Below are positions 27,361 to 35,974 of a stretch of 64,000 bases of DNA, piece by piece. Source of the stretch: Shewanella sp. MBTL60-112-B2 (GTDB lineage Bacteria; Pseudomonadota; Gammaproteobacteria; Enterobacterales; Shewanellaceae); contig NZ_BPFA01000011.1 of the NCBI RefSeq assembly GCF_019655055.1, forward strand, positions 97,939 to 161,938, in the 5' to 3' direction. Made by a program: the position numbers and the translations under genes. The stretch's first letter is position 1; each line of letters starts with the position of its first letter. The notes under the pieces were generated by a model that worked only from the letters and a program-made list of their open reading frames with translations, was not told the origin of the DNA and did no database searches.

Positions 27361-28860
27361 TTACTTAAGCTCAATCGTCATATTTGGTGCCGATGCTACC
27401 GCGATATCAGACTCGAACCAGCGTGCGGTAATAGTTTTGGTTTCGGTATAGAATCGCACAGCTTGCTTACCGTAAGCATGCTGATCGCCATAGAAACTGC
27501 CTTTCCAACCGGTAAACGAGAAGAAAGGTAATGGCACAGGAATTGGCACATTAATGCCCACTTGGCCCACTTCAATCTCATGCTGGTATTTACGCGCTGC
27601 CGCGCCACTAGCAGTAAAGATCGAGGTACCGTTGCCGTATGGGCTGTCGTTTACAATCGCAATCGCCTCTTCTAAGGTTTCAGCATTCATGCAACAAAGC
27701 ACAGGACCAAAAATTTCTTCCTTATAAATACTCATATCCGTTGTGACTTTGTCGAACATGGTTGGGCCAACCCAGTTGCCTGACTCATAACCAGCAACGG
27801 TAAAATCAGTGCCATCGAGTAAGCAATCAGCGCCTTCTTCAATGCCTTTCGCAATCAAGCTAACAACTCGCTGTTTAGCGGCAGGGCTAATCACCGGGCC
27901 ATAAGCGGCGTCTTTATCGTCCCAGAGGCCTGGCTTAACATTGGCAATTGCTTCTTTAAGCTCTGGGATCCACTCTTTAGCCGCGCCAACAAATACCGCA
28001 ACAGACAATGCCATACAGCGCTGACCCGCCGCGCCTACCGATGCGCCAACCAAGTTATTTATTACTTGCTGCTTGTTCGCATCAGGAATGATCACGCAGT
28101 GGTTTTTAGCGCCTGCAAAAGCTTGCACACGTTTTAAGTTATCGGTGCCGGTCTTGTAGATGTATTGGCCAACATTAACCGAACCGACAAATGAGATGGC
28201 TTTAATATCTGGATGGGTCAGTAAAATATCCACTGCGGTTTTATCACCATGAACCAACTGCACCACGCCTTTTGGCGCGCCCGCTTGTTCAAAAAGTTCA
28301 ATTAGGCGCTGTGGCGTCATTGGATCTTGCTCTGATGGCTTAAGAACGAATGTGTTACCGCAAGCAATCGCCAAAGGGAACATCCACAGTGGGATCATCG
28401 CAGGGAAGTTAAATGGCGTGATACCAGCACATACGCCAAGTGGTTGGGTATAGCTGTAGGTGTCGATTGAGCGCGCTACGTTTTCAACGGTTTCACCCAT
28501 CATCATAGAAGCGATATTACATGCGTGTTCAGCAACCTCAATACCGCGCCAAACATCACCTTTTGCATCATCAAATGTTTTACCCGTTTCTTGGGCAAGA
28601 ATGGTGGCTATCTCGTCGTGATGCTCTTTTAACAGGTGCTGATACTTAAGCATGACACGCGCACGCTCTGAAACGGGTACTTCTTTCCAGCTTTGAAACG
28701 CCGTTTTAGCACTGGCGATGGCACTGAGTACTTCAGCATCGTTCGCTGCATTAACAACGGCAATGGTTTCGTTATTCGCTGGGTTGGTCACGGCTATTTG
28801 CTTTTCGCCTTGGCCTAATACCCATTCACCGTTGATGTAATGCTTTACTTGAGTTGTCAT
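27361..28860 (-). CDS. mmsA: CoA-acylating methylmalonate-semialdehyde dehydrogenase
   Basis: Converts methylmalonate semialdehyde to propionyl-CoA, NADH and CO2, the last step of the valine branch. The 499-residue protein has the ALDH fold: [28 protein letters not shown], the [13 protein letters not shown] nucleotide region, the catalytic Cys in [11 protein letters not shown], and [20 protein letters not shown] near the C-terminus, which is characteristic of MmsA. AGGAAG precedes the ATG. It is the second gene of the ivd operon. Confidence 0.94.
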   Translation of the reverse strand: MTTQVKHYINGEWVLGQGEKQIAVTNPANNETIAVVNAANDAEVLSAIASAKTAFQSWKEVPVSERARVMLKYQHLLKEHHDEIATILAQETGKTFDDAKGDVWRGIEVAEHACNIASMMMGETVENVARSIDTYSYTQPLGVCAGITPFNFPAMIPLWMFPLAIACGNTFVLKPSEQDPMTPQRLIELFEQAGAPKGVVQLVHGDKTAVDILLTHPDIKAISFVGSVNVGQYIYKTGTDNLKRVQAFAGAKNHCVIIPDANKQQVINNLVGASVGAAGQRCMALSVAVFVGAAKEWIPELKEAIANVKPGLWDDKDAAYGPVISPAAKQRVVSLIAKGIEEGADCLLDGTDFTVAGYESGNWVGPTMFDKVTTDMSIYKEEIFGPVLCCMNAETLEEAIAIVNDSPYGNGTSIFTASGAAARKYQHEIEVGQVGINVPIPVPLPFFSFTGWKGSFYGDQHAYGKQAVRFYTETKTITARWFESDIAVASAPNMTIELK

Positions 28861-28981
28861 ATCGCTTCCTACTTTGGCAATGTCATTGCTGACGTTTGCA
28901 AAATGATGAACCCGCTTGGCCTATTATTATGTGGCTATACTTGCCTTGGCTCTATACGGGTCCGGTCTTGTTGATTGTGTT

Positions 28982-29029
28982 GATTGAGGTCTTACTAACG
29001 CTCGCTTTAGCGCTATTTAAACCTCAATC
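28982..29029 (-). promoter_or_regulatory. Hairpin spanning the ivdA stop codon
   Basis: Perfect 9-bp inverted repeat GATTGAGGT / ACCTCAATC enclosing a smaller AGCGC-type stem, overlapping the last codons of ivdA. There is no T-run, so it is not a classical terminator. Confidence 0.4.
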
Positions 29030-30207
29030 GCCATTGCTGTTGCTTCGCCGCCACCAATACACAGTGATGCCACGCCGCGCTTAAGCCCACGTGCTTTCAG
29101 GGCGTAAATTAGCGTCACTAATAAACGCGCGCCCGAGCAGCCAATTGGATGACCTAAGGCACAAGCGCCGCCGTTAACATTGACCTTATTGGCGTCGAGT
29201 CCAAGCTCTGAAATCGCGAGCATTGTCACCATGGCAAAAGCTTCGTTGATCTCATATAGATCCACATCTTCTTTAGTCCAGCTCACTTTATCGAGAAGTT
29301 TGTTCATGGCACCGACTGGTGCTGTGGTAAACATTGATGGCTCTTGCGCGTGTGTGGTGTGACCTTTAATGGTTGCTAGTACTTCAATACCTAAATCGTT
29401 AGCCTGACCACGAGTCATTAGCATTAATGCGGCTGCGCCATCTGAAATTGAGCTTGAATTGGCTGCTGTAATTGTGCCGTCTTTAGCGAATGCAGGGCGC
29501 AGTGTTGGGATTTTATCGGGGCGAGCATTACCTGGCTGCTCGTCGGTATCAACCACAACGTCACCACGACGATTAGCCACTGTGACGGACGTGATTTCAT
29601 CGCTAAATGCGCCGCTATTAATGGCGTTATTGGCTTTTTCTAATGAGCTTAATGCAAAGTTATCCATCTGCTCGCGAGTGAGGTTAAAGTCATCGGCGGT
29701 ATTTTGCGCAAATGTACCCATTGCGCCGCCAGTGTAAGCATCTTCAAGGCCGTCGAGGAACATATGATCGAGCACTTTACCGTGACCCATACGCATGCCG
29801 CCACGCGCTTTATCGAGTAAATACGGTGCTTGGCTCATGCTTTCCATACCACCAGCAACAACAACGTTTGCGCTACCCGCTTTAATCAAGTCATGGGCTA
29901 ACATGACGGTTTTCATGCCTGAACCACAGACCTTGTTAACTGTGGTGGCGCCAACAGATAGAGGTAGCTCTGCACCTAATGTCGCTTGACGTGCTGGCGC
30001 TTGACCAAGACCTGCAGGGAGCACGCAGCCCATCAATACTTCATCGACCTGCTCACCGGCTAGACCACTTTGCTGCATCAAGCCTTTAATTGCTGTCGCG
30101 GCAAGTTTCGGTGATGCAACACTTGATAGCCCACCTTGGAAACCGCCCATAGGTGTGCGCTTTGCTGCAACAATAACAATATCTTGATCTAACTGAACTG
30201 AACTCAT
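29017..30207 (-). CDS. ivdA: Acetyl-CoA acyltransferase / thiolase (IvdA)
   Basis: Thiolase of 396 residues, expected to cleave 2-methylacetoacetyl-CoA to propionyl-CoA and acetyl-CoA at the end of isoleucine breakdown. Catalytic residues are visible: Cys in NKVCGSGMK, His in GHPIGCSGAR, the NEAFA loop and Cys in LCIGGGEATAM. The usual GGGQG of that last motif reads GGGEA here, a mild variation. First gene of the ivd operon; GGAG precedes the ATG. The LiuR-type operator at 30353-30374 lies about 150 bases upstream. Confidence 0.9.
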   Translation of the reverse strand: MSSVQLDQDIVIVAAKRTPMGGFQGGLSSVASPKLAATAIKGLMQQSGLAGEQVDEVLMGCVLPAGLGQAPARQATLGAELPLSVGATTVNKVCGSGMKTVMLAHDLIKAGSANVVVAGGMESMSQAPYLLDKARGGMRMGHGKVLDHMFLDGLEDAYTGGAMGTFAQNTADDFNLTREQMDNFALSSLEKANNAINSGAFSDEITSVTVANRRGDVVVDTDEQPGNARPDKIPTLRPAFAKDGTITAANSSSISDGAAALMLMTRGQANDLGIEVLATIKGHTTHAQEPSMFTTAPVGAMNKLLDKVSWTKEDVDLYEINEAFAMVTMLAISELGLDANKVNVNGGACALGHPIGCSGARLLVTLIYALKARGLKRGVASLCIGGGEATAMAIEV

Positions 30208-30352
30208 AATGACTCCGCTAATACGCTAGTTAACCTTTATTTAAACTGCTTTAAAGCCTTATGTCCCGTAGAGTTCGGGGCTTTGGTTGTAAGCTGTTCT
30301 GAGGTTATTCTCTAGCTAATATAAATGTGATCTTGCTCAATATTTACCACTC

Positions 30353-30374
30353 TGACGTTTACGCGAACGTAAAG
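30353..30374 (-). promoter_or_regulatory. Putative LiuR operator upstream of ivd operon
   Basis: On the minus strand this 22-mer contains CTTTACG...CGTAAACGTCA. It matches the site at 43754-43775 in front of liuR at 18 of 22 positions, both sharing CTTTAC, a central CGTAAAC and a final TCA. Supports joint control of ivd and liu genes by the MerR-type regulator LiuR. Confidence 0.7.
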
Positions 30375-30553
30375 CAAGCGCTCATTGGTCAAATATCTAC
30401 CAAAGTATGAGGCGGAGTTGTCACATAGAATTTACACAAGGATGAGCGTTATGGGATAAGCGGGCAGCTATCGCTACAGCAGTAAATAAAGCTAATAGCT
30501 ACAGCTTGAATATTACCGTTGAAAATGAAAGAAATAACAAAAGTGACTGAAAC
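30375..30553. other. Gene-free stretch between the ivd operator and the metA terminator
   Basis: No gene, hairpin or repeat recognised. Together with 30208-30352, which forms the ivd leader, it makes up the gap between ivdA and metA. Confidence 0.4.
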
Positions 30554-30590
30554 TAAAAAGCCGATATGCTATTGCACTATCGGCTTATTA
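30554..30590 (-). terminator. Rho-independent terminator of metA
   Basis: Stem AAGCCGATA / TATCGGCTT with an 11-base loop, followed on the minus strand by a short T-run, 20 bases after the metA stop. Confidence 0.8.
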
Positions 30591-30607
30591 AACTAAATTA
30601 AGGCCTG

Positions 30608-31552
30608 CTAGTCCTTCGACTCCCACGGCGTTATGCCGCTCATGTCATCAAGATTATATGGCGTTAACTGGTAAACATAATAATTGAGCCAATTACTCAC
30701 TAATAAACTGCCATGACTGTGCCAACGCGCAATTGGTGATTTTTCCGGATCGTTATCGGTAAAGTAATTTTGCGGAATATCCGGATTAAGCCCTTGGTCT
30801 AGATCTCGCAAGTACTCATCTTTTAGCGTCGACTTTTGATATTCAGGATGACCCATCACAAACAAATTACGGTTACTTTTACTTAGCACCATGTAGGCAC
30901 CAGCAGTGTCTGATTCAGTAAGCACTTGAAGATCAGGGTGAGCTCGTAACAGTTCTACATCCATTTCGGCAAAACGTGAATGTGGTGCAAAAAACTCATC
31001 ATCAAATCCACGCAGCAAGGGGTAATGTTCTGTGGTACGTTTATGATTAAATACGCCTGAACGCTTATTTGAAAGTAACTTGCGATTTAAACCATAAAGA
31101 TGGAACAAAGCTGCGTGGGCAGCCCAACACAAGAAAAGCACCGAAGTAACATGCTGTTGTGACCAGTCTATAATCTCGCGAATATGATCCCAATAAGACA
31201 CATCGTCGAACTCGACTTGGCCAAGAGGTGCGCCAGTGATAATCAAACCATCGTAATTTTTCTGCCGAACTTGCTCAAAATCACGATAGAAATTGTTCAT
31301 ATGGTCGATAGAGACATGCTTAGATTCTTTGTCGTGAATACGCAATAAATCAACATCGACCTGTAATGGCGTATTACCTAAAAGGCGCAGCAGCTGGGTT
31401 TCGGTTTCAATCTTATTCGGCATTAAATTAAGAATTAATACCTTCATTGGACGAATATCTTGATTTGCAGCCCGAGTCTCAGACATAACGAAGATATTCT
31501 CTGACTCCAAAATCTCTGCCGCGGGCAGATCATCGGGGATTTTAACCGGCAT
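30608..31552 (-). CDS. metA: Homoserine O-succinyltransferase
   Basis: First committed step of methionine synthesis: acylation of homoserine from succinyl-CoA. The 314 residues match MetA closely, with the nucleophile Cys142 in LCWAAHA, His235 and Glu237 in GHPEYQ, and the N-terminal [14 protein letters not shown] segment. The acyl donor specificity (succinyl or acetyl) depends on residues I did not model, so succinyl is assumed from the gamma-proteobacterial origin. The leader carries a 12-bp hairpin that covers the ribosome binding site. Monocistronic. Confidence 0.94.
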   Translation of the reverse strand: MPVKIPDDLPAAEILESENIFVMSETRAANQDIRPMKVLILNLMPNKIETETQLLRLLGNTPLQVDVDLLRIHDKESKHVSIDHMNNFYRDFEQVRQKNYDGLIITGAPLGQVEFDDVSYWDHIREIIDWSQQHVTSVLFLCWAAHAALFHLYGLNRKLLSNKRSGVFNHKRTTEHYPLLRGFDDEFFAPHSRFAEMDVELLRAHPDLQVLTESDTAGAYMVLSKSNRNLFVMGHPEYQKSTLKDEYLRDLDQGLNPDIPQNYFTDNDPEKSPIARWHSHGSLLVSNWLNYYVYQLTPYNLDDMSGITPWESKD

Positions 31553-31553
31553 A

Positions 31554-31601
31554 GCGCGCCTCTTTTTTCTAATTTAAGTAACCAATCAGAAAGAGACGCG
31601 C
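31554..31601 (-). promoter_or_regulatory. metA leader hairpin covering the ribosome binding site
   Basis: In the mRNA, GCGCGUCUCUUU (31590-31601) pairs with AAAGAGGCGCGC (31554-31565) over 12 positions, one being a G-U pair, with a 24-nt loop. The 3' arm contains the only purine-rich ribosome binding candidate (AGAGG) and ends one nucleotide before the ATG. Confidence 0.7.
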
Positions 31602-31629
31602 CGGCTAAACTAACTCAATGCAAGTCTAT

Positions 31630-32031
31630 TTAGCGTGCCACCTTCTGTACTAATACTGACATTGGCTCACTTGAATCCAGATCGATTCGGTAAGCCTGGG
31701 TATTAATAAACATCAACTTATCATTCAATGTGATACGCGCACCTACATTATAGGTGTGACCATCTTCAAATTGATCTCTATTAATTAAAAACTGAAATGG
31801 TACAGGGGTACTAACGTCATTGCGCTCAAACTCAGCTATCACCTCGGCAGGGGCATCCATTAAAGACACGTCCTGAACCTGCACGGTAATTACCGCATCT
31901 TCAGGCAACGCCATACGCTCCTTGTACCAAACCTCACCATGGATCTCCACCACAGCATTAGATGTTGCACAACCCGTCAACATACTTGCTGCTACCGCTA
32001 GAGGTAATAAAGGTTTAAACCACTGTTTCAT
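31630..32031 (-). CDS. YbaY-family lipoprotein
   Basis: Outer-membrane-type lipoprotein of 133 residues: signal peptide with lipobox LTGC (Cys21), then a single beta-rich YbaY/YscW domain recognisable by EIHGEVWYKERMALPEDAVI near the start and PVPFQFLINRDQF in the middle. The role of the family in most bacteria is not established; relatives include secretion pilotins. AGGAG precedes the ATG. A second protein of the same family is encoded at 35975, beside tesB, which is the conserved location; this copy is divergent from an SDR gene and lies downstream of nothing related. Confidence 0.82.
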   Translation of the reverse strand: MKQWFKPLLPLAVAASMLTGCATSNAVVEIHGEVWYKERMALPEDAVITVQVQDVSLMDAPAEVIAEFERNDVSTPVPFQFLINRDQFEDGHTYNVGARITLNDKLMFINTQAYRIDLDSSEPMSVLVQKVAR

Positions 32032-32272
32032 ATTTATGCTCCTAATAATACATTAAGACTTCTGGAAGTCTATATGTCCGAACTTGAATTTTATATCAGT
32101 TAATTTTTCAGCTAAGTAAGCTTATAGATTCAAATCTGATTTACTGCTCTATCTAGCCGCTCAAACAAGAGAACACATTCTCACTATCCGTATCACAGCA
32201 ACAGACAATTAATCTTGTTCTAATACACTTATCTTTCTATGATAGGTTACCTATTCGAAGTCGAATACCCAT

Positions 32273-33046
32273 ATGACACAAGCAACTGCAATAATTGTGG
32301 GCGCTAGCTCATTACTTAGCCGTGAAATTGCAAAACAACTTGCAGATGAAGGCGTTGAACTGGCCCTATTAGCACAAGATCCACAGTCTCTTATCGAGTT
32401 TAGCCAATCCTTGCCCACTAAGGCGCAGGTATTTCCGCTGCAAATCGACGAGCCCGATGCCATTATTAGTACCATGAATGCCGTTTGGCAATCTCTTGGT
32501 GGCGCTCATCTGATTTTGGTCAATACTGGTCTCACCCATTATGATCCAGAACTGCCTTGGCAACCTGAGCAAGATATCATTACTGTTAATGTGCAAGGCT
32601 TCTCTGCCATTTGCAATACAGCATTTAGACTATTTCGCGACCAAGGCTATGGCCAATTAGCTGCAATTAACTCGATTGCGGGACTAAGAGGCGGTCCAAG
32701 TGTGGCTTATCACGCCTCTAAAGCTTATGCGCAAAATTATTTCGAAGGCTTAAGCATGCACGCCCAGCGCTTAAAGCTGCCTATCACTATTACCGATATT
32801 CAATTAGGTATGTTAGATAAGGCCGCTATGCAGCAAAACCGTCTTTGGCTATCGCCATTGCCTGTTGTTGCAAACCAAATCATCAAGGCGATGAAGAGCG
32901 GTAAGCGTAAAGCATATGTAACTAAACGCTGGCGCCTAGTTGCCTGGTTAACCAAAGGCTTACCTGAGTTTGTCTATAATACTCGCCATTGGAAAACCAA
33001 AGCGCAGAAAAAAGCTGAACGCGCTGCGAAGAAAGAATCGAAATAA
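32273..33046 (+). CDS. SDR-family oxidoreductase with degenerate nucleotide motif
   Basis: Short-chain dehydrogenase fold, 257 residues. The catalytic set is present: Asn-region NVQGFSA, Ser in AINSIAGLRG, and YHASK. But the glycine-rich dinucleotide motif, usually TGxxxGxG, reads GASSLLSRE, and the NNAG motif reads VNTG. The C-terminus is an unusually basic tail (Lys/Arg/Ala), possibly membrane- or nucleic-acid-associated. It may still bind a cofactor, but less tightly than usual. Substrate unknown. It is divergent from the YbaY gene and convergent with ompW, with a shared terminator at 33071. Confidence 0.8.
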   Translation: MTQATAIIVGASSLLSREIAKQLADEGVELALLAQDPQSLIEFSQSLPTKAQVFPLQIDEPDAIISTMNAVWQSLGGAHLILVNTGLTHYDPELPWQPEQDIITVNVQGFSAICNTAFRLFRDQGYGQLAAINSIAGLRGGPSVAYHASKAYAQNYFEGLSMHAQRLKLPITITDIQLGMLDKAAMQQNRLWLSPLPVVANQIIKAMKSGKRKAYVTKRWRLVAWLTKGLPEFVYNTRHWKTKAQKKAERAAKKESK

Positions 33047-33070
33047 CGACTGCTATTGTGTATGAAACAT

Positions 33071-33095
33071 AAAGGAGCCAATTGGCTCCTTTTTA
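33071..33095. terminator. Rho-independent terminator between SDR and ompW
   Basis: Stem AAAGGAGCC / GGCTCCTTT with loop AATT and a T-run, between convergent genes. Confidence 0.88.
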
Positions 33096-33120
33096 ATGGG
33101 TAAGACTTGCCTAAAATGCT

Positions 33121-33768
33121 TTAGAAAGTATAACCAACACTGATCATGTAAACCCAAGGGTCGATGTCTGTTTCAACTTTCTGGGCATCACCTAAGTAGT
33201 TAAACTTCACATCAGTACTGATCTGCGCATACCAAACTGACGCATTCACTAACCAGCTGTCATTGATTTGATAATCAAGGCCTACCTGAGCCGCTAAGCC
33301 CCATGAATTTGACATACTTAAATCGGTTAATGCACCACCTAAATCATTGGTAAATTCATTGTCAAAGAAGTTGGTGAAGTTAACACCAGCACCAATATAT
33401 GGGCGTAACTTAGAGTTTGCATCACCAAAGTAATACTGAGCGACTAACGTTGGTGGTAAATGCTTAGTTTCTGCAATCTTACCAACACCGTCTAAAGATA
33501 CATCGTGGCTAAATGGAGTAGCGGCTAACAACTCGATACCTATGTTGTCAGTCAACATGTAACCGAAGTTCAAACCTAGCTGAGTATTATCGCCAACACT
33601 AAACTCACCTAAGCCTAAAACATCTTGGCTAGACTCATTCGGGGCAACTACTGCAACACCGGCACGGACGATGATATCGCCAGCTTGGTGAGCTAATGCA
33701 GAAGAGGTAAAACCTGTGGTTAGTAGGGCGGTGGCTATCAAACTAGAAACGATTTTTTTATTCATCAT
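33121..33768 (-). CDS. ompW: OmpW-family outer membrane protein
   Basis: Eight-stranded outer-membrane beta-barrel of 215 residues, forming a narrow channel for small hydrophobic molecules in E. coli. Signal peptide at 1-26 (ending ALAHQ). Seen: AGDIIVRAGVAVVAP near the N-terminus, LGLNFGYMLTDNIGIELLA, HLPPTLVAQYYF and a C-terminal YTF, all typical of OmpW. GGAG lies before the tandem ATG-ATG start. An FNR-type palindrome about 90 bases upstream suggests oxygen control, as known for OmpW in other bacteria. Confidence 0.93.
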   Translation of the reverse strand: MMNKKIVSSLIATALLTTGFTSSALAHQAGDIIVRAGVAVVAPNESSQDVLGLGEFSVGDNTQLGLNFGYMLTDNIGIELLAATPFSHDVSLDGVGKIAETKHLPPTLVAQYYFGDANSKLRPYIGAGVNFTNFFDNEFTNDLGGALTDLSMSNSWGLAAQVGLDYQINDSWLVNASVWYAQISTDVKFNYLGDAQKVETDIDPWVYMISVGYTF

Positions 33769-33858
33769 ACTACTCCATTAATACAACATATAGCGCTGTC
33801 TTTATTATCAATTTCCTTACATTTGTGTGCATCCTGCCAGATCAACATTGAGCAACTT

Positions 33859-33872
33859 TTGATCTAAATCAA
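33859..33872 (-). promoter_or_regulatory. FNR (EtrA)-type site upstream of ompW
   Basis: TTGATCTAAATCAA, a perfect match to the FNR consensus TTGATnnnnATCAA, about 91 bases upstream of the ompW start. A second, weaker site-like sequence (TGATCAAGATCAC) lies at 33909-33921. Confidence 0.75.
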
Positions 33873-33924
33873 AGTCGCTGCCGAATACCCACTTCGACAT
33901 ACCTCAAAAATGATCAAGATCACA

Positions 33925-34362
33925 CTAACCAAACATATATTGAAGTCGCACCTTTGAATTTAGTGATGAGCGCACATATTGTTCACTAAATGATCCAGAG
34001 ATCAAATTGCATAATTGACTGATACCAATTGCATTAAGAGTCTGTTTATTCAGTGGGAATTCAAAGCGCTGAAGGCAAGCTGGGAACTTGAAGCTAATAG
34101 TTATTCTATATCGAGAGTTTCAGGTGCAGCATGCAGTGCTTTGAAATCCACCCGAAGGAGTAACTGGGAAATGTGAAACTGAAGTGGGTGAAGACGTATA
34201 AATGGTCGGTAGATGTTCACTGGCGGTGCTGTAAACAGTAAAAAGCTGATGTCTTCAACCCCTTTTACTACAGCTTTAAGCGCGTACTTTTAAAATCAAA
34301 ATGTTCTACTGTGCACAGTATGTAGTTCAACTTACTCTCATATCGCACGTTTCAGTTGCGCA
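33925..34362. other. Intergenic region with ATACCAATT-type element
   Basis: About 440 bases with no clear gene. It contains GATACCAATTGCATTAAG at 34020-34037, resembling motifs near 7613 and 11817, then a long stretch with small internal inverted repeats. Downstream of the kinase-fold gene there is no clear terminator. Confidence 0.4.
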
Positions 34363-35085
34363 TCAATTTGAGTATTTGTGGGAGATGGGATCGGTAATAA
34401 CAATCGTGTCGCCTCGGAGCATATAGTTTCCACCATGCAAGTCCATCACACCGTGGTCATCTACAAAGCTGAGCACATCAAATAGCGTTTTTAGTAGTTC
34501 TTCATGATCATCAATAATCTGATCGTCTATCACTACTGGCTTGCGCTCATCCGAGCTCATATAAAAATGGCTTCTTGGCTCCTGAATTTGTTCGACAAAC
34601 TCATCGGCTGTTTGTACTTGGTCGTTAAAAGGCTTTTTTGGATCGGCAAATGGCAAGGTCATAGTGCGTAACGTTCCCCACAACTTACCAAAATCATAAT
34701 CATGAAAATGGCTAGGACGGGTTGGTTCTGTGCCGTCATCGCTTATATCTTCAAGTCGCTCCATCACATAAAAGCGCACAATTCGTCCGCTACAGAGCTC
34801 AACAGTGTCCTCTCTATGAATGGTTGGAACATGGGGGTTATCTTGATTTTCAGGGCGCATGCACCAGCGTGCAAATAGGTAGTAGCCATCAATTTTGCTG
34901 TTGCACAGCTTAACGACTTTGTCTGGCTCTCCAGGCATTTCATATACTTCGGCGTAGATCCCGGTGGCGATCAAATCAAGCTCGGTAAACCGCTCCAGAT
35001 ATATAGATACATCATCAACCCGATGGATCTCCTCTGCGGTCGCCAACTCTTTAATTTCTTTTATCGCATCAAGATATGGATCCAT
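34363..35085 (-). CDS. Protein-kinase-fold protein resembling phage-encoded kinases
   Basis: Hypothetical protein of 240 residues with a shortened kinase-like layout. Residues 40-60 resemble a nucleotide loop and Lys strand (ATGIYAEVYEMPG...VVKLC; K59). FYVMERLE (105-112) looks like the hinge. MDLHGGNYMLR (214-224) matches a catalytic loop with D215 and N220, and ITDP (D232) matches the metal-binding Asp of the DFG motif. This order occurs in small proteins of podoviruses and related phages. No signal or membrane segment. I see no phage genes nearby. Substrate and activity are unknown; the kinase call rests on motif order alone. The next gene upstream in the same direction encodes a nucleotidyltransferase. 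Confidence 0.6.
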   Translation of the reverse strand: MDPYLDAIKEIKELATAEEIHRVDDVSIYLERFTELDLIATGIYAEVYEMPGEPDKVVKLCNSKIDGYYLFARWCMRPENQDNPHVPTIHREDTVELCSGRIVRFYVMERLEDISDDGTEPTRPSHFHDYDFGKLWGTLRTMTLPFADPKKPFNDQVQTADEFVEQIQEPRSHFYMSSDERKPVVIDDQIIDDHEELLKTLFDVLSFVDDHGVMDLHGGNYMLRGDTIVITDPISHKYSN

Positions 35086-35219
35086 CGATTAAACCACCAT
35101 TTACAGCAAGAACAAATTGAGAAGTCCCCATGGCAAGCGATACAAACAGCCTCAATAGGAATGGGGCATCGTTTGCGTAATCAATACTAATGTATTAGTG
35201 ATTCTTGCTCATAAGTTCA

Positions 35220-35855
35220 TCACCGACCATTATCTCGCAGCTTAGGGTAGGTTTGCAACCACGCCTTTTGCCTCAGTCTCAGCTTAAATACCCTTCGTTT
35301 AACTTTGGGATTATGTTGCAATGACAAATCGAATAGGCAAGCTAAATCAAACGGACTGTGCAGGGTCAATTCAACAGGTTGTGATGAAGCAGATAATTCA
35401 AATGTTGATGAAGACGTTAATATTGAACTAGCGGTGAGCTGACTGCTCACTCCTATAGCGGTTTGCTTTTCCGGCCAATAACTCATGGCATCTAAGCTAG
35501 ATGCATATTGATGATGCTGATTACGCAGATGCATTCTCGCTTGATTCTTAACAGACCATGGATACATAGGTGCAATTCGATTTAGCTCGGCTTCAATTTG
35601 GGCATCTCTATCAGCGGATATATCATTGGGATCAAAATAAATAAAATCGATATCGTTAAGTTCTGTCTGGATATTATGCAGTTTGTCCCACACTAAGTTT
35701 CTGATAAAACCTGCCGCTAACATCCAATCATCAAGCTTAAGTTGCTCAGCGATACGCAATGCATTGAGTCGATAATCATCTTCGAGTAACCACTGCTTTA
35801 TTTGAGTTTCAAAGCCAAGCTCTGCGATTAAGTCGCCATCATTTTTTTGATTCAT
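35220..35855 (-). CDS. Nucleotidyltransferase family protein (DUF925/NTP_transf_6 type)
   Basis: Cytoplasmic protein of 211 residues. The MLAAGFIRNLVWDKLHN segment followed by NDIDFIYFDP (two acids of the transferase active site) and LDAMSYWPEKQTAIGV is characteristic of the DUF925 nucleotidyltransferase-like family; its substrate is unknown. Between TAIGV and the conserved HSPFDLACLFDLSL segment there is a Ser/Thr-rich insertion (about residues 136-160), which looks like low-complexity expansion. AGGA precedes the ATG by 5 nt. It lies upstream of the kinase-fold gene, 130 bases apart, same strand. Confidence 0.8.
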   Translation of the reverse strand: MNQKNDGDLIAELGFETQIKQWLLEDDYRLNALRIAEQLKLDDWMLAAGFIRNLVWDKLHNIQTELNDIDFIYFDPNDISADRDAQIEAELNRIAPMYPWSVKNQARMHLRNQHHQYASSLDAMSYWPEKQTAIGVSSQLTASSILTSSSTFELSASSQPVELTLHSPFDLACLFDLSLQHNPKVKRRVFKLRLRQKAWLQTYPKLRDNGR

Positions 35856-35935
35856 GCTTTTCCTAGCAAAATGAATTTTCCAGCAGGCTTAGCTTCTAAC
35901 TGGATTGGTTCCAAAAGCCGACTTAATTCAGGCAA

Positions 35936-35961
35936 TAAAAAAGGAGCTTAAGCTCCTTTTA
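35936..35961 (-). terminator. Rho-independent terminator of tesB-ybaY
   Basis: Stem AAAAGGAGCT / AGCTCCTTTT with a 2-base centre; on the minus strand it is followed by a T-run, 15 bases after the ybaY stop. Confidence 0.85.
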
Positions 35962-35974
35962 CGATAATGATGAT

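Noticed and set aside
33769..34362. tRNA or structured RNA in the ompW upstream gap
   Set aside because: No cloverleaf arms, CCA end or GTTCGAATC-type loop could be found.
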